Counted from the first letter of the stretch, positions 1 to 11,157 are shown. The stretch: 64,000 nt of DNA from Shewanella sp. MTB7 (GCF_027571385.1 NZ_CP085636.1:2976001-3040000), one strand, 5' to 3'. The notes: generated by a model not told the origin, from the sequence alone. Program-made: numbers and translations.

Positions 1-129
1 GTCCTCCTTTAGCTTTAAGCCTTTCGATTGCTACTAAATAATAATAATTTCGAGCCATTGTCCAATGTTAGCCATGACTAAATTATCTAATGATAGCTGC
101 ACTAATAATGAAGGAAAAGGTGTGAGAAG

Positions 130-1290
130 ATGAATACACAAGCTAAGTTGAGTTTGATTAGTGTCGCTATCAGCATGACGGCATTTAATGCGAATGCCGC
201 GCTCGAAATATATGAAAATGATGGCATGTCTTTTAGTGCAGATGGGCTAGTCAATGCTTTTTATGCAAATAGCTCGATAGAGAAGACTGATGCCGCTGGT
301 GCCAAGTCAGATCGCGATCAGTCTCGTGTCCGAACGGGTTTTTTACCCAACAACATAGGTTTTAATTTCTCTAACCAACTCTCTGATATGAAGATAGGTA
401 TGCGATCCTCTTTTTGGGTATCGATTAGTGATGCCGATAATCACCGTGATGCTACACCTGCAGATCTTGGGACAGGCTCTTTGATCGATATCCGTCAATT
501 TTACGGTACCGTCAGTGGTGATTGGGGTGAGTTATTAGTGGGTAAGGATTTTGGCTTGCTTAACCGCGCGAATATTTTAGGTGATGAGCTGTTACTGGGC
601 TTTGGTCAGACATCGGATTTTTTTGGTCTTGTTGATGGCGGTAACGTTTCCTTTGGTAATATCAGTACAGGTTATACCTACCCATTTCCTAAACCTCAAA
701 TTACTTATCGCTCACCTGATCTTAGCGGGTTTAAGTTAGCGGTAGGATTGATGGATCCCAATAAAATGGCTGCAGACTCTTCAGAAGAGTTACCAAGGTT
801 TGAGGCTGAACTCGTTTACAGCACGGATGTTGATAATGTAGGCCTTAAAGCTTGGGTCAGTGGTGCGATTCAATCGAGTGAAATTAATGACGATAAACAG
901 AATCAATCGGGACTAGGTTATGGCGCCAACATTAAATTTTCTGGTATCGCTCTAACTGCATCAGGTTTTCAATCCAAAGGGTTAGGGCACATTGCTGGCC
1001 TAGATCATTTAGTGGGTGATGACTCTATAGAATCTGATGGTTACTTAGTGCAGGCAGCATATACATTAAACAGCAACCGATTTGTGCTTACTTATGGTGA
1101 GACCAAGGTTGAAAATACCAACAGTATTCTAGATGCGACCCATTCAAATGCCGGTATTGCCTATTTTAGAACAATACGACCAGGCTTAACGGGAGTGGTC
1201 GAATTCAATCAGACCAAGGCGGATGTAACTAATTCTTTGGTTGCGGAGGAAAATAACACCATCTCTATCGGAGCAGTGTTTACTTTCTAA
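130..1290 (+). CDS. Outer-membrane porin
   Basis: Predicted 386-residue outer-membrane beta-barrel porin. A signal peptide (Lys at residue 6, hydrophobic core, likely cleavage after ANA near residue 23) precedes alternating polar/hydrophobic strands, and the chain ends in the aromatic residue (VFTF) typical of BAM-inserted barrels. Motifs such as YGTVSGDWGELLVGKDFG match the Gram-negative general porin superfamily, where a strand carries RQ-Y/F-G-x-G-G-x-L-x-x-G. The ATG follows a purine-rich stretch (gtgagaag). It lies beside the PQQ alcohol-oxidation genes, so a role in substrate entry is plausible but inferred. The upstream region shares an 11-base motif with the cytochrome c/ABC divergent promoter (see findings). 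Substrate specificity cannot be read from the sequence. Confidence 0.8.
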   Translation: MNTQAKLSLISVAISMTAFNANAALEIYENDGMSFSADGLVNAFYANSSIEKTDAAGAKSDRDQSRVRTGFLPNNIGFNFSNQLSDMKIGMRSSFWVSISDADNHRDATPADLGTGSLIDIRQFYGTVSGDWGELLVGKDFGLLNRANILGDELLLGFGQTSDFFGLVDGGNVSFGNISTGYTYPFPKPQITYRSPDLSGFKLAVGLMDPNKMAADSSEELPRFEAELVYSTDVDNVGLKAWVSGAIQSSEINDDKQNQSGLGYGANIKFSGIALTASGFQSKGLGHIAGLDHLVGDDSIESDGYLVQAAYTLNSNRFVLTYGETKVENTNSILDATHSNAGIAYFRTIRPGLTGVVEFNQTKADVTNSLVAEENNTISIGAVFTF

Positions 1291-1305
1291 TAGTGACTAG
1301 GGGTC

Positions 1306-1340
1306 ACTGAATGAAAAGTCATGGATGATTTTCATTCAGT
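1306..1340 (+). terminator. Stem-loop downstream of porin
   Basis: A perfect 12-bp inverted repeat (ACTGAATGAAAA / TTTTCATTCAGT) with an 11-base loop starts 16 bases after the porin stop codon. The usual run of T after the stem is absent, so it may be a 3'-end stabilising hairpin rather than a strong intrinsic terminator. Confidence 0.45.
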
Positions 1341-1476
1341 CGCAGTACCAAAGGTAGACAGGTGATACGGCACTAAATAAGTCGCTGCCTACTACTAATG
1401 GATGAAACTTTGCTATTGTATTAAGTACTCAGTAGTTTAAATTGTGATATAGCTCAAATAATAGAGAGGCAGTGTC

Positions 1477-2133
1477 ATGTACAAGGTCTTGATCGCAGAT
1501 GATCATCCACTATTTCGAGATGCAATTGTGCATATTTTCGGGAGTCGATTTCCTAACAGTACGACTTATGAAACTGAAGATATCGCATCTACTTTAGAGT
1601 TTGCAAAAAACAATGATGATATCGATCTTATTTTACTCGATCTCAATATGCCTGGCATGTCAGGGCTCAATGGGTTACTTGATTTAAGTAATGAGTGTCC
1701 GACAACCCCCGTTGTTGTTGTATCGGCAGAAAATAAGAAGCAAGTGATCCTACAAACTATCGCCTATGGTGCAGTGGGATTTATTGCAAAGTCCTCATCT
1801 AAAGAGACCATTGCAGATGCGATTGCGACGGTGTTTGAGGGCAATATTTACCTGCCAGCCGATATTATTCGAAGTCAATCAAGCCCTAACTCTAAAAAAG
1901 AGTACCAATTATTGCCTGAGATGCTCTCATCATTAACTCGTCGTCAATTGATGGTATTGAAATGTATGACGAAAGGAGAGGCTAATAAGCAGATTGCCTA
2001 TAACTTGAATGTATCTGAGACGACGGTGAAGTCCCATGTCTCCTCTATTTTAAAAAAATTGGGGGTGTCGAATCGAGTACAAGCAGTTGTAGGTTGCAGT
2101 GATATTGACTTTAATCAATATTTAAGACGTTAA
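1477..2133 (+). CDS. LuxR/NarL-family response regulator (ErbR/AgmR-like)
   Basis: A 218-residue two-component response regulator. The receiver domain (about 1-120) has the acidic pair D8-D9, phospho-acceptor D55 (in [10 protein letters not shown]) and the conserved lysine K105. A linker leads to a LuxR-type helix-turn-helix at about 152-212 ([20 protein letters not shown], then [18 protein letters not shown]). In pseudomonads, regulators of this type (ErbR/AgmR, ExaE) control PQQ-dependent ethanol oxidation. The position next to a hybrid kinase and the pqq genes suggests the same job here. The ATG has an AGAGG ribosome-binding site about 8 bases upstream. It is convergent with the kinase gene, only 22 bases apart. 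Family assignment is firm; the regulon is inferred. Confidence 0.85.
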   Translation: MYKVLIADDHPLFRDAIVHIFGSRFPNSTTYETEDIASTLEFAKNNDDIDLILLDLNMPGMSGLNGLLDLSNECPTTPVVVVSAENKKQVILQTIAYGAVGFIAKSSSKETIADAIATVFEGNIYLPADIIRSQSSPNSKKEYQLLPEMLSSLTRRQLMVLKCMTKGEANKQIAYNLNVSETTVKSHVSSILKKLGVSNRVQAVVGCSDIDFNQYLRR

Positions 2134-2155
2134 CTCGTTAAGTTAATGCCTTCAC

Positions 2156-4720
2156 TTACTTTAGTAAGTACAACATGGAGGTTTTTAGCTTCATTGGTTT
2201 TACTGGTTTATTGAGCAACAAGATCCCTCTCTTTTTTGCTTTGGCTTTTAGCTCTTCACTATAATTGGCCGTGATCATCAATATTGGTAGCGTGATATCA
2301 CGGCTTTGATTAATCTCAATCGCGACATCGAGTCCGTTTACATCATCATCTAAGTGATAATCAACAATCAAAATATCGGCTTGATCTGTTTCTATATTCA
2401 CCTTTTTTACTAATTCATCTAGACTTGTTGCTGTAGTGATATGACACTGCCATCCCTTAAGAAGCTGCGCCATAGCGAGACAGATACTGGCGTCGTTATC
2501 AATGAGCCATACTTTACGATTAGCCAGATCTGTATTGGCCAAGGCGCGGCTGAGGTTATCATTGCCTTGTTGCATCTTATCTACCCTACCCAGTGGTACA
2601 CACACTGAGAATACTGAGCCTTTGCCCTCAATAGAGTTAACGTGAATAGGGTGTGCTAATACTTTCGAGAGTTTATCGACGATGGCTAAACCTAATCCTA
2701 AGCCGTTACTAAAGGCTTTCTGGGATGATTTAAGTCGTTTAAACTCTTTAAATATCTCTTTAATTTGGTCTTTAGCAATGCCGGCACCATTGTCCCAAAC
2801 CTGAATCGAAATCGAATCACCCTGACGTCTGCAGCCGAGTAATACTTTTCCCTTTCCAGTGTACCTAAATGCGTTGGATAGAAAGTTTCGAAGAATTCGA
2901 GCGAGTAATACACTGTCGGAATGAACGATGGTATCACTGGGAATATGGTGCAGCTCTACGCCAAATTGGTCGGCATTCTGCTGATATTCATTAGCGAGAT
3001 TGTTGAGTAACTCGCCTAAGTTAAATGTGCTTTTGTCTGCTTTAACTACACCAGCATCGAGTTTAGATATATCGACTAAAGTACTGATCAAGTTCTCAAG
3101 ATCATCCAATGAGTTTGAAATAGAGCCTAATAGCGAGTATGTGCTAGTGTCTGAAAGCTGCTCTGATAACGAACTAGTAAACAATTGAGCTGCATTGAGC
3201 GGTTGCAGTAGGTCGTGACTAACAGCGGCAAGAAATTTAGTTTTTGATATGTTAGCTAGCTCAGCCTCACTTATCGCTTCGGTTAAGTTGAATTCTGCCA
3301 GTCGGCGCTCTTCAACTTCGACTTGTAGCACATCATTAAGGTTTTGTAGTTGAGAGGTACGTTCCTTCACTCTAATGTCTAATAGGTCGTGGGCTTTTTG
3401 TAATGCTAGCGCGTTGTTTCTTCTTAATGTGATATCACGCACCAGAACGAAGAAGCCGAGCACAGTTCCACTTGAATCCCGATTAGGGACGTAGGATTTT
3501 AGCAAGTGGGCTGGTTCACCTGAACTACTTAATTCCTCAATTTCAAAACTGACACTCTCACCTTTTAAGGCACGATCTACATAGGGTTGCAGCTGAATGA
3601 AATCCCCATGAATACGACTTTGTTCCAGCTCAAGTCCGTAGAGTTCCCCCTTTGCCCAGCCATACCAATCGACATACACTTGATTGGTGAATTGAAATTT
3701 TAAATCTGAACCAACATAGGCGATCATTGCTGGCACGTTATCAGTGATAAGCCTTAACCAGCTTTCACTTTTCTTTAGGGACTCTGCATAGCGGTGGCGT
3801 GTGGTAATGTCGGTAAATGTTTTGATTAATTTGCCATTTTTTAAACGGTGATCCCTAATTTCAACAACTGTCCCATTTGAAAGGCTCTGCACATAGTAAT
3901 CATCTTCATTATTGGATTTAGGTTCAAGATCAAGCTCAGTAGAATTTTGAAGGTTGGAGAAGTAGGGCATTGAGCGCAACATTTGGGTCGAGAGTTTACT
4001 CATCTCTACAAAACGTTTATTCCAAACCTCGACTTGATCATGGCTACTGAGCAATATAACCCCTTGAGATAGGTTATCGACTAGGTTTTGCAGCAACTTA
4101 GATTTTTGAGCCATGGCTTTTTCATAACGTTCACTCTCTGCGACTTTCAAGGCGGTAATATCCGTATAGAGCATGACCCAACCGCCTTCACGCGTTCGGC
4201 GCTCATTCAGTTGAAACCAGCGATTGTCAGAAAGCTTATACACTGGACTATTGTCAGCGTCGCCGGGATATGCTTGAGATATAATGCCGCGGGTTTTAGC
4301 GAGTGCTTTGAAATCACTAAGGTTAACCCCTTCTTCAATACGTAGACCTGATTTGTGCCAAAAATTGACGAAATGACTGTTTTGCAGAATAATACGGCCA
4401 TCGCTATCGAGTAGCACGAATGCGTCAGAGATACTCTCGATGGCATCGATAAAACGTTGTTTGAAAATATTGGCTTGCTCATTAGCCAGTTTTAAGGCTC
4501 GGTTGCTTCTTTCTAGTTGCGCCAAGGTATCATTTAACGCTTGAGTCTTCTCTTTGACTTGCTCAGCAAGGTGAACAGAGTGCTCAAAGGAGGCGTATGG
4601 TTCATTTTGATTGCCACCTCCTTCTTCAACTCGTTTCATTAGCACTTGATTGATTTTTGTTAATTTATCGTTTTGAAGTTGAAGCCGTGTAACCTCTTCA
4701 ATTAATGCTTGCTCATTCAT
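2156..4720 (-). CDS. PAS-domain hybrid sensor histidine kinase with C-terminal receiver
   Basis: An 854-residue cytoplasmic-looking hybrid kinase with no clear membrane segment. Order: N-terminal coiled coil (about 1-90), three PAS-like domains (about 91-195, 207-305, 320-432), a second coiled coil, HisKA with phospho-histidine H502 in AAVSHDLLQPLN, HATPase with the N box near 612-616, DNGAG at 643 and GLGLGLAIVDKLSK at about 673-686, then a receiver domain (about 736-854) with acceptor D787 and lysine K838. The architecture resembles ErcS'/NahK-type kinases found with PQQ alcohol-oxidation genes in pseudomonads. Its ATG overlaps the upstream FIST gene by 8 bases, so the two are translationally coupled. 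The likely partner is the LuxR-type regulator at 1477-2133. The ligand is unknown. Confidence 0.9.
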   Translation of the reverse strand: MNEQALIEEVTRLQLQNDKLTKINQVLMKRVEEGGGNQNEPYASFEHSVHLAEQVKEKTQALNDTLAQLERSNRALKLANEQANIFKQRFIDAIESISDAFVLLDSDGRIILQNSHFVNFWHKSGLRIEEGVNLSDFKALAKTRGIISQAYPGDADNSPVYKLSDNRWFQLNERRTREGGWVMLYTDITALKVAESERYEKAMAQKSKLLQNLVDNLSQGVILLSSHDQVEVWNKRFVEMSKLSTQMLRSMPYFSNLQNSTELDLEPKSNNEDDYYVQSLSNGTVVEIRDHRLKNGKLIKTFTDITTRHRYAESLKKSESWLRLITDNVPAMIAYVGSDLKFQFTNQVYVDWYGWAKGELYGLELEQSRIHGDFIQLQPYVDRALKGESVSFEIEELSSSGEPAHLLKSYVPNRDSSGTVLGFFVLVRDITLRRNNALALQKAHDLLDIRVKERTSQLQNLNDVLQVEVEERRLAEFNLTEAISEAELANISKTKFLAAVSHDLLQPLNAAQLFTSSLSEQLSDTSTYSLLGSISNSLDDLENLISTLVDISKLDAGVVKADKSTFNLGELLNNLANEYQQNADQFGVELHHIPSDTIVHSDSVLLARILRNFLSNAFRYTGKGKVLLGCRRQGDSISIQVWDNGAGIAKDQIKEIFKEFKRLKSSQKAFSNGLGLGLAIVDKLSKVLAHPIHVNSIEGKGSVFSVCVPLGRVDKMQQGNDNLSRALANTDLANRKVWLIDNDASICLAMAQLLKGWQCHITTATSLDELVKKVNIETDQADILIVDYHLDDDVNGLDVAIEINQSRDITLPILMITANYSEELKAKAKKRGILLLNKPVKPMKLKTSMLYLLK

Positions 4721-5861
4721 TAAGCTCTCCAGAAATGTACACTCCGGTAAAGGTTTGATTTAAGTGCATACCATTGATGTGCTCACCATAGGTATTAAAG
4801 CCAAACATTCGGTATTGTTCCTGCAAAGGTTTAATCTTTCCAATTAAATTTTTCTGTTCAATTTCGAGCCGCCTTAAAAAACAATCACAAGCTAGTACCA
4901 GTTCCGGTTTATCAAATCGTTGTTCAAGTGTGATTAACTTGTCAGATAGAGACTCAATGATATTGCTCATCTCTACGGCACTGAGGACTATGCCAGTGTC
5001 GACAGCACAATAAAAGGTCAGACTGAAGTCGTTTTTGTTCACTTTCTGTATTGAGCGAATATAGTAGTTGCCGCCAATTTTAACCGCTAATGGGTGAAGC
5101 GAGAATACATCTGGGTTTAGTTCATCGATTCCCAAACCTAAGAATTGGGCATATACGAGTGCGGCGGGCTCTGAATTGAGTTCATAGACAGTGCGGCTTT
5201 GTGCATCGGCCTGTGTGACGACCAGTTTTTCAATTGAAGATTTAATGTGATTACAATTAAAGACTTTAAATTGACAGAGAGTATTTACCATGATGGTTAT
5301 CGCGGCCTGTTGGTGAAACACACCTTGATGGTAGACATGGGTGTTGGCCAAGTTGGTGTCATCACCGGCAGAACCGCCAAAATGGGGAATACCGTTGGCT
5401 GCTGAGTTTAAAATACTGAGTAATTGCTCCTCTTTGGTAGAAAGGCCATCAATGAGGGTTAATAAAAAAGTATTATTTTTTATAGGCGTTAGTGCTTTTT
5501 CACTGCACTTTTCGATCAGTTGATTAATTTTTGTCTGAGCGTTTATCAGATCGAACGTTTCAATGGCAGGGATGAGTTCAACACTAATCGCAAAGAAGTC
5601 AGGAGAGAACCATATTGCAACAATTGAGTGCTGCTCATAACCCTCGCAGGTGAGTTCACCAGCGGTAGTACAGCCAGCTAGTTCGACATCAATGAATTGA
5701 TTGTTCATCGCGCTCGCTAGCGCTTCAAGAGGGTAGACGACAGAACAATAAAACAGCACAAAGCCAGTTTGAGGCTGACCTAACTGTTCAAAAATCTCTT
5801 GGCTTGCGAGACGAGGTGCTTGTGTTCTGCTGACAGCATATTTTGTTTTTATTTTGGTCAT
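4713..5861 (-). CDS. FIST N- and C-domain protein, probable sensory partner of the hybrid kinase
   Basis: A 382-residue soluble protein. The N-terminal half (about 35-190) carries FIST-type features: a Gly-Cys-Thr-Thr-Ala-Gly-Glu segment (residues ~63-69) and a later FGGSAGDD. The C-terminal half (about 200-370) fits FIST_C, ending with the characteristic MFGFNTYGEHINGMH. FIST domains are proposed small-molecule sensors that act with signal-transduction proteins. Overlap with the downstream kinase strongly suggests they form one signalling unit, with FIST supplying the input. No catalytic function is known. The start ATG lies 99 bases from the pqqF stop, so it may read through from pqq or have its own promoter. 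Confidence 0.8.
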   Translation of the reverse strand: MTKIKTKYAVSRTQAPRLASQEIFEQLGQPQTGFVLFYCSVVYPLEALASAMNNQFIDVELAGCTTAGELTCEGYEQHSIVAIWFSPDFFAISVELIPAIETFDLINAQTKINQLIEKCSEKALTPIKNNTFLLTLIDGLSTKEEQLLSILNSAANGIPHFGGSAGDDTNLANTHVYHQGVFHQQAAITIMVNTLCQFKVFNCNHIKSSIEKLVVTQADAQSRTVYELNSEPAALVYAQFLGLGIDELNPDVFSLHPLAVKIGGNYYIRSIQKVNKNDFSLTFYCAVDTGIVLSAVEMSNIIESLSDKLITLEQRFDKPELVLACDCFLRRLEIEQKNLIGKIKPLQEQYRMFGFNTYGEHINGMHLNQTFTGVYISGELNE

Positions 5862-5960
5862 GTTTTGCCCTGTTGCTGACTGACATTTATGCTTATTGCT
5901 TAAGAGGTGAATATCCTTTTAACTGATTGATTCATATTAAATAAATTAAATAGATATTCT

Positions 5961-8105
5961 TTAGTGGTCATCAAGTAGATTTCTTAGAAAATTCGCTAAT
6001 GTCTTACTCGAGATGTTACTCAATAATGACTCAAATTTCATTTGGTCGTAGATACCTTGGGTTAGTTGACTCAACTTAATCAGATGTTCAGCGTCAAATC
6101 TCCCATATTTGCCCAGATAAACCCGACGCAGTTTGTGTTTGGCGAGCGTCAATGTGTCGTTTAAAAAATCGATATCATTAGCGATAAATTTCAATGAGTG
6201 CGATAGCGTTTTCATGCGTGAACCAGTATCTGTATCGAATACGCTGTAGAAAATCAACTCTTTAACATCATCACAATAAACCGAGGCGATGCTATAACAG
6301 GCGCCTGATAATCTGGGGTGCAAAAAATGTGAGGATGCTCCTATCACATAGCTGGCAAGCCAAGCGGTAACTAGCTTCTCATCTTGTATGAAAATCCGAC
6401 ATATCCAATGCTGTTCGCAGTAAGCGTGCTGCTCCACTGTTACATTAACGTTAAATGCAGCGGAGTGCTCGTTTTCTTTTAACTTATCGGATGTCATTAG
6501 TTTATAACTTGAATTCACTTGCCTTTTTGGATTATGAACCGTCTCTAATTGATGGTGAAGCTGATGGATAACCTGAGGTAGATTAGGAAGATGACAGCGC
6601 AAATCCTCGGTGATGACTTTAGACAATTCTGCTAGAGAGTTTAGTGAGATTTGTAAATTTGAGTTATTGATCAATACCAAGTTAGCCAGTGATATAGCTT
6701 CGAGTTGATACTGTACTTTTACAATATCGGCGAGTATGGGGGTGTTGATGCCCTGCTGAAATTCAATAATGATGAAGTGTGACCAAATATCCATGCGATC
6801 AGCAGTAAGTTCCGTTCGGTTAAGGCTTGCTAATAACTGTTTAATCATCAGGATCTCATGCTGCAAAACTATCGATTTCAAATGCGCATTTTTCAAGGGC
6901 TTCTGCTTTACGTTCGGTGCTATTTCGCCAACGTCGCTGATCAATGGTTTGGCGCTGAGTTGCTCAAGCAAATTGCCATTATCATTCTGGCTTTGCGGCT
7001 GAATATAGTGGTTATAAAGTCGAATGATTTGATTGATCTGCTGTGGATATTTACTGTTGGAATGATCTGGAATACTGCACTTTACAGTGTGAGAAGATAG
7101 ATGAGCAATGATAAGGTTTTGTATCTGTACTATGCACTGCTGACAACTGATCACTCTTATGGCAAATTGATGTTGTGCATTGGTATCACATGAAATTGGC
7201 ACCATTTTGCCGTCATCTTGTGTTATTAACGTTGATAAATCCTGTGCAATGGCATTGATATGATTGTAGTAGCCGACATCAATCCACCAGGTATATACCC
7301 TGTGTTGAGAGTTGGGGATATGCTCAAGAGTTTGGCTTGTCTTATTTTCGACTTTCGTTGGGGTATTATTGTTTCCTCTTTGTGCATCGTTTTCAGTACT
7401 GGTATCTGAGCTGTGATTGGCTATGGAACGCGTCAATAACACCTGCAATTCGTCGAGGTCTGGCGTCATGGTGATTAACTGAATATTGTTCGCTTGATAA
7501 TAGCTTTGGTGGTAGTGGGTGATAGCCCCCAATGTTAGTTGGTGTAAGCAATCAGTGACGCCACCGTACCAATGGATTTTATGGGGTGAATTATCACCTA
7601 TAAGTATTTGAATATATTCAAGGTAGTGAGAGTTCGCTTGATAACCAAGCAGTTCTCGATAGATAACACCAGACTGGTTACCGTCAAAGATTTCCTGGGT
7701 TAATTCCTCTTCGGTAGTAACCGGCGATAAAATGCCCTCAATAAGATAGTTTATAACAAGCTCAAAGCTTGTTTTATCAGGGCATACGCAGTGAAAGCAG
7801 GTAAAGCCGTCCAGTGTCGACGCATTGATTTTTACATTGGTGAGTGAGGTTAATTGAAACAAAGTGCTGGCTTGGGGATGACCTTTGCTGCGCCTAAAGC
7901 TTAAATGTTCAGCAGCATGAGCAAGCCCAGAGTCATCATGACTGGGGGTTTTGATAAAAAATACCGCACTGTATTGCTCGTTTTCAATGAGAGGTTCGTT
8001 ATTGGGCTTGATATTAAAGTGAAGCAGCCCTGAAGTGTGTCGGTATTTGTTTACCGAGACATTAGGCATGAACAGATCATCTTGCTGTTGAAATCCGTTT
8101 TTCAT
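5961..8105 (-). CDS. pqqF: PqqF, M16-family zinc peptidase of PQQ biosynthesis
   Basis: A 714-residue M16 (insulinase/pitrilysin) peptidase. The inverted zinc motif HxxEH is at residues 63-67 ([10 protein letters not shown]), and the distal zinc-ligand glutamate is probably E151 in GVIYRELLG, about 84 residues later. PqqF is thought to release the crosslinked Glu-Tyr unit from modified PqqA. The C-terminal half is weakly conserved, as is usual in this family. The ATG overlaps the pqqE stop by 4 bases, so it is the last gene of pqqABCDEF. Length is close to other PqqF proteins. Identity rests on the M16 motif plus operon position. Confidence 0.88.
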   Translation of the reverse strand: MKNGFQQQDDLFMPNVSVNKYRHTSGLLHFNIKPNNEPLIENEQYSAVFFIKTPSHDDSGLAHAAEHLSFRRSKGHPQASTLFQLTSLTNVKINASTLDGFTCFHCVCPDKTSFELVINYLIEGILSPVTTEEELTQEIFDGNQSGVIYRELLGYQANSHYLEYIQILIGDNSPHKIHWYGGVTDCLHQLTLGAITHYHQSYYQANNIQLITMTPDLDELQVLLTRSIANHSSDTSTENDAQRGNNNTPTKVENKTSQTLEHIPNSQHRVYTWWIDVGYYNHINAIAQDLSTLITQDDGKMVPISCDTNAQHQFAIRVISCQQCIVQIQNLIIAHLSSHTVKCSIPDHSNSKYPQQINQIIRLYNHYIQPQSQNDNGNLLEQLSAKPLISDVGEIAPNVKQKPLKNAHLKSIVLQHEILMIKQLLASLNRTELTADRMDIWSHFIIIEFQQGINTPILADIVKVQYQLEAISLANLVLINNSNLQISLNSLAELSKVITEDLRCHLPNLPQVIHQLHHQLETVHNPKRQVNSSYKLMTSDKLKENEHSAAFNVNVTVEQHAYCEQHWICRIFIQDEKLVTAWLASYVIGASSHFLHPRLSGACYSIASVYCDDVKELIFYSVFDTDTGSRMKTLSHSLKFIANDIDFLNDTLTLAKHKLRRVYLGKYGRFDAEHLIKLSQLTQGIYDQMKFESLLSNISSKTLANFLRNLLDDH

Positions 8106-9217
8106 AATTTAAGCAAAGCGATATCAGCAAGCCTTTTTCGTTGCTTGAGTGGTGTTGTTGGATTCTTAGCTTGTTCGATGGCTTCAAGTATCAAGTGGTG
8201 ATCGTCTGATTTACTGCAGACAGGATCAGTTCGGCTCATATCGCCAGTGAGCATGAAGGCTTGGCAACGACAGCCGCCAAAGTCTTTCTCTTTTTCATCA
8301 CAGCCCTGACAGGGTTGAGCCATCCAACTATCCCCTCTGAAATGGTTAAAAGAGAAGTCCTTGTGCCAGATCTCATCGAGTTTTTTCTCTGTTACGTTTG
8401 GAAAAGCCAAGGGCAGTATTTTAGCACTGTGGCAAGGTAACGCACTGCCGTCGGGGGTGATGGTTAGAAATGTGCTGGCCCAGCCGTTCATGCAAGCTTT
8501 TGGGCGTTCCTCGTAATAATCGGGGGTGACAAAGATAAATTGCGGCCCCGTATTTGCCTGCTGCTCGCGAAAACAATTAACGCTAGCTTCTGCATGTCTA
8601 AGCTGTTGCTGGGTGGGAAGCAGATGATCACGATTTTCAAAAGCCCAGCCGTAATACTGAGCCGTGGCAAGTTCAACATAATCGGCGTTAAGTTGGCAGC
8701 TTAATGCGAGGATCTGTGGGATCTGTTCGATGTTCTGTCTGGAGATGACAAAATTCAGCACCATAGGGTAACCTTCAGACTTTACTATTTCAGCCATTTT
8801 TAATTTCTGATCGAAGGCTTTTCCTCTGCCAGCTATCGCATCATTAAGTTCAGGATCGGCGGCTTGAAAACTGATCTGAATATGATCTAACCCTGCGGCT
8901 TTTAATTGTTTAATTCGCTTCTCAGTTAAGCCGATCCCTGAGGTGATCAAATTAGTATAAAAGCCCAGTTGACGGCCATGCTTAACTAAGGTTTCCAGAT
9001 CTTTTCTTAGTAATGGCTCCCCACCTGAAAAACCAAGTTGTACTGAGCCCAATTCCCTTGCTTGGCTCAATACATCTAGCCAAGCCTCAGTGCTTAACTC
9101 ATCATCTTTGTTGCCCAAATCTGTGGGGTTTGAACAATAAGCGCAATGAAGAGGGCACTCATAGGTGAGTTCAGCTAATAGCCATAATGGAGGGCCAACA
9201 GGTGTATTATCAGACAT
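8102..9217 (-). CDS. pqqE: PqqE, radical SAM PqqA Glu-Tyr crosslinking enzyme
   Basis: A 371-residue radical SAM enzyme that joins Glu and Tyr side chains of PqqA, the first committed step of PQQ synthesis. The radical SAM cluster motif CPLHCAYC has cysteines at 21, 25 and 28. The C-terminal SPASM region supplies auxiliary cluster cysteines ([30 protein letters not shown]). It overlaps pqqD by 8 bases upstream and pqqF by 4 bases downstream. PqqE needs the chaperone PqqD, encoded next door. Length and motifs are standard for the family. Confidence 0.97.
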   Translation of the reverse strand: MSDNTPVGPPLWLLAELTYECPLHCAYCSNPTDLGNKDDELSTEAWLDVLSQARELGSVQLGFSGGEPLLRKDLETLVKHGRQLGFYTNLITSGIGLTEKRIKQLKAAGLDHIQISFQAADPELNDAIAGRGKAFDQKLKMAEIVKSEGYPMVLNFVISRQNIEQIPQILALSCQLNADYVELATAQYYGWAFENRDHLLPTQQQLRHAEASVNCFREQQANTGPQFIFVTPDYYEERPKACMNGWASTFLTITPDGSALPCHSAKILPLAFPNVTEKKLDEIWHKDFSFNHFRGDSWMAQPCQGCDEKEKDFGGCRCQAFMLTGDMSRTDPVCSKSDDHHLILEAIEQAKNPTTPLKQRKRLADIALLKL

Positions 9218-9482
9218 AGCTTATCCATCTTTTAGCTTGGGCCGCGGCCAGAAACTCCTCAATATCGCACCTAATGTCATCGGCTTGAGGGAACTTTTTC
9301 TGTAATTGACTCTGTATTTCATCGACAGAAGTTAGGCCGTCAATGTGCTGTAATATTTCAGCTGCACTGTCGTTGAGTTTGACCATACCTTCGGGATAAA
9401 GCAGTACAAAACACCCTTGCGCTTTTTCAAACTGTAAGCGAAAAAGGGTATTCATCTTTGGGGTTTGTGGGGCTGATGTCAT
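9210..9482 (-). CDS. pqqD: PqqD, PqqA-binding chaperone
   Basis: A 90-residue winged-helix-like peptide-binding protein (RRE type) that presents PqqA to PqqE. The segments [20 protein letters not shown] and [13 protein letters not shown] match the PqqD core (LLYPEGxVxLN...A..IL...DG). The start codon shares one base with the pqqC stop, and the stop overlaps pqqE by 8 bases, so expression is tightly coupled. A family-typical length supports the full frame. Confidence 0.96.
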   Translation of the reverse strand: MTSAPQTPKMNTLFRLQFEKAQGCFVLLYPEGMVKLNDSAAEILQHIDGLTSVDEIQSQLQKKFPQADDIRCDIEEFLAAAQAKRWISYV

Positions 9483-10231
9483 TAAAATATCCCTTTGTGG
9501 TAGATGGGGGCGTCGACAAGCTGAGAGTAAGGTGCCCGATCATATTGATAAGCTAAGGTCATAGCATCTAACATTGACCATAAAATATCGAGTTTAAACT
9601 GCAGAATATTGAGGGCATGTTCCTGCTGTTCTCGGCTGGTGAAGTGCTCCAATGTGATGGCTAAGCCGTGGTTCACATCTCGCCTTGCTTGGGAGAGTCT
9701 CATCTGAAAATAGGTTAACCCTTCTGGTTTAATCCAAGGGTAATTTTCGGGCCAGCTATTTAACCGGCTTTGGTGGATCTCTGGCGCAAACATCTCAGTT
9801 AAAGATGAACAAGCCGCTTCTTGCCAAGATGCGCGTCTGGCGAAGTTGACGTAGGCATCTACTGCAAACCTGACGCCGGGTAAGATGTATTTCTCATCGA
9901 GCATATCTTGACGGCTGAGCCCGACGGCTTCACCTAAAGTTAGCCAAGCTTCAATGCCCCCTAAAGTATTGTCTTCAATGGAACCATCATGGTCGATGAT
10001 CCTTTGGATCCACATACGACGGGTTTTAATGTCGGGACAGTTAGCAAGTATAGCGGCGTCTTTTACGGGAATATTGATTTGATAATAAAAACGGTTGGCC
10101 ACCCAGCCACGGATCTGTTCAACACTGCATTCGCCGTTATGCATCATCTTATGGTAAGGGTGATGTATATGGTAAAGCGTACCTTTCTCTTTTAGTTTTT
10201 GTTCGAATTCTTGTTTAGTCCAGGCTTGCAT
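9482..10231 (-). CDS. pqqC: PqqC, pyrroloquinoline-quinone synthase
   Basis: A 249-residue cofactor-free oxidase of the heme-oxygenase-like (TENA) fold that performs the final ring closure and eight-electron oxidation to PQQ. Conserved stretches are [15 protein letters not shown] near the N terminus, [20 protein letters not shown] and [10 protein letters not shown]. The histidine-rich and Tyr/Arg active-site residues of the family appear intact. It follows pqqB by 8 bases and abuts pqqD. Length matches well-studied PqqC proteins (about 250). Confidence 0.97.
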   Translation of the reverse strand: MQAWTKQEFEQKLKEKGTLYHIHHPYHKMMHNGECSVEQIRGWVANRFYYQINIPVKDAAILANCPDIKTRRMWIQRIIDHDGSIEDNTLGGIEAWLTLGEAVGLSRQDMLDEKYILPGVRFAVDAYVNFARRASWQEAACSSLTEMFAPEIHQSRLNSWPENYPWIKPEGLTYFQMRLSQARRDVNHGLAITLEHFTSREQQEHALNILQFKLDILWSMLDAMTLAYQYDRAPYSQLVDAPIYHKGIF

Positions 10232-10239
10232 TATTACCT

Positions 10240-11157
10240 CTATATGAATATTTCCATACCGTCGGTTGCTATTTCAACACCGTTATCAATCACATAACGG
10301 TGCTCTGAGGATTCTTCGTTTAAGATAGGGTTAGTATTATTAATGTGAATTAGAATTTTTCGTTTGATATCAAACTTATTGAGTAGCGCCACAGTGCCAA
10401 ACTCGCCGTTAACTGGCATATGACCCATTTCTGAGCCTAATTTATGACTAAATCCTTTGGCGATCATCTCGTCATCTAACCAGAGTGTGCCATCGATTAA
10501 TGCACACTCGGCATCGGCAAGCATTGATTCTACAAGTGGGTTTGATTTGACGATTCCGGGGGCGTAGAACAGATATTTACCTGTACTGGTATCGACAATT
10601 TTTAGACCTATGTTGTTGCCGGGGACAATATGATCACGATAAGGTGAATAGGGAGGCGCATTAGATTCTAAAGGAACCGGATAAAACTCAAGCTCTGGTA
10701 CCTGTTCAACGTCAAAAGCCTCTTGGTGTTCTGTGTCGATTGAATGGTGGATGAGCCCTCCATGCCAATGGCTTAACAGCGTAAACAGTGGGTAGGCACA
10801 AGAGAGATCTTCAAAGACGACATCAGTGCAGTAAACCGGTAAAGGCAAGCCCTCTCTTAGAGTCAGCAATCCTGTGGTGTGATCGATTTGACTGTCAGAT
10901 AGAATTGCAGCTTTGATTTTTGTACCTCTTTGGCCTTCACTTGGCCATAATTGAGGCGATTGATTGATCTGTTGACGTATATCTGGGGAAGCATTGATCA
11001 ATACCCAGTTTTCGCCATCTGGGCTAACCGCAATAGAGGACTGGGTTCTGGCTTGGGCTTTAATGCGGCCGCTGCGAACACCTTCACAGTTATCACAGTG
11101 GCAATTCCACTGTGGAAAGCCACCACCAGCCGCTGAGCCCAATATGAGTATATGCAT
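10240..11157 (-). CDS. pqqB: PqqB, metallo-beta-lactamase-fold protein of PQQ biosynthesis
   Basis: A 305-residue protein of the metallo-beta-lactamase fold. The N terminus ([19 protein letters not shown]) is the PqqB hallmark, containing zinc-site cysteines. The degenerate metal motif [12 protein letters not shown] replaces the usual HxHxDH. PqqB is implicated in oxidising the diamino-acid intermediate before PqqC acts. It is the first large gene after pqqA and is separated from it by 86 bases carrying a strong hairpin (11206-11238). Family length and motifs are normal. Confidence 0.97.
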   Translation of the reverse strand: MHILILGSAAGGGFPQWNCHCDNCEGVRSGRIKAQARTQSSIAVSPDGENWVLINASPDIRQQINQSPQLWPSEGQRGTKIKAAILSDSQIDHTTGLLTLREGLPLPVYCTDVVFEDLSCAYPLFTLLSHWHGGLIHHSIDTEHQEAFDVEQVPELEFYPVPLESNAPPYSPYRDHIVPGNNIGLKIVDTSTGKYLFYAPGIVKSNPLVESMLADAECALIDGTLWLDDEMIAKGFSHKLGSEMGHMPVNGEFGTVALLNKFDIKRKILIHINNTNPILNEESSEHRYVIDNGVEIATDGMEIFI

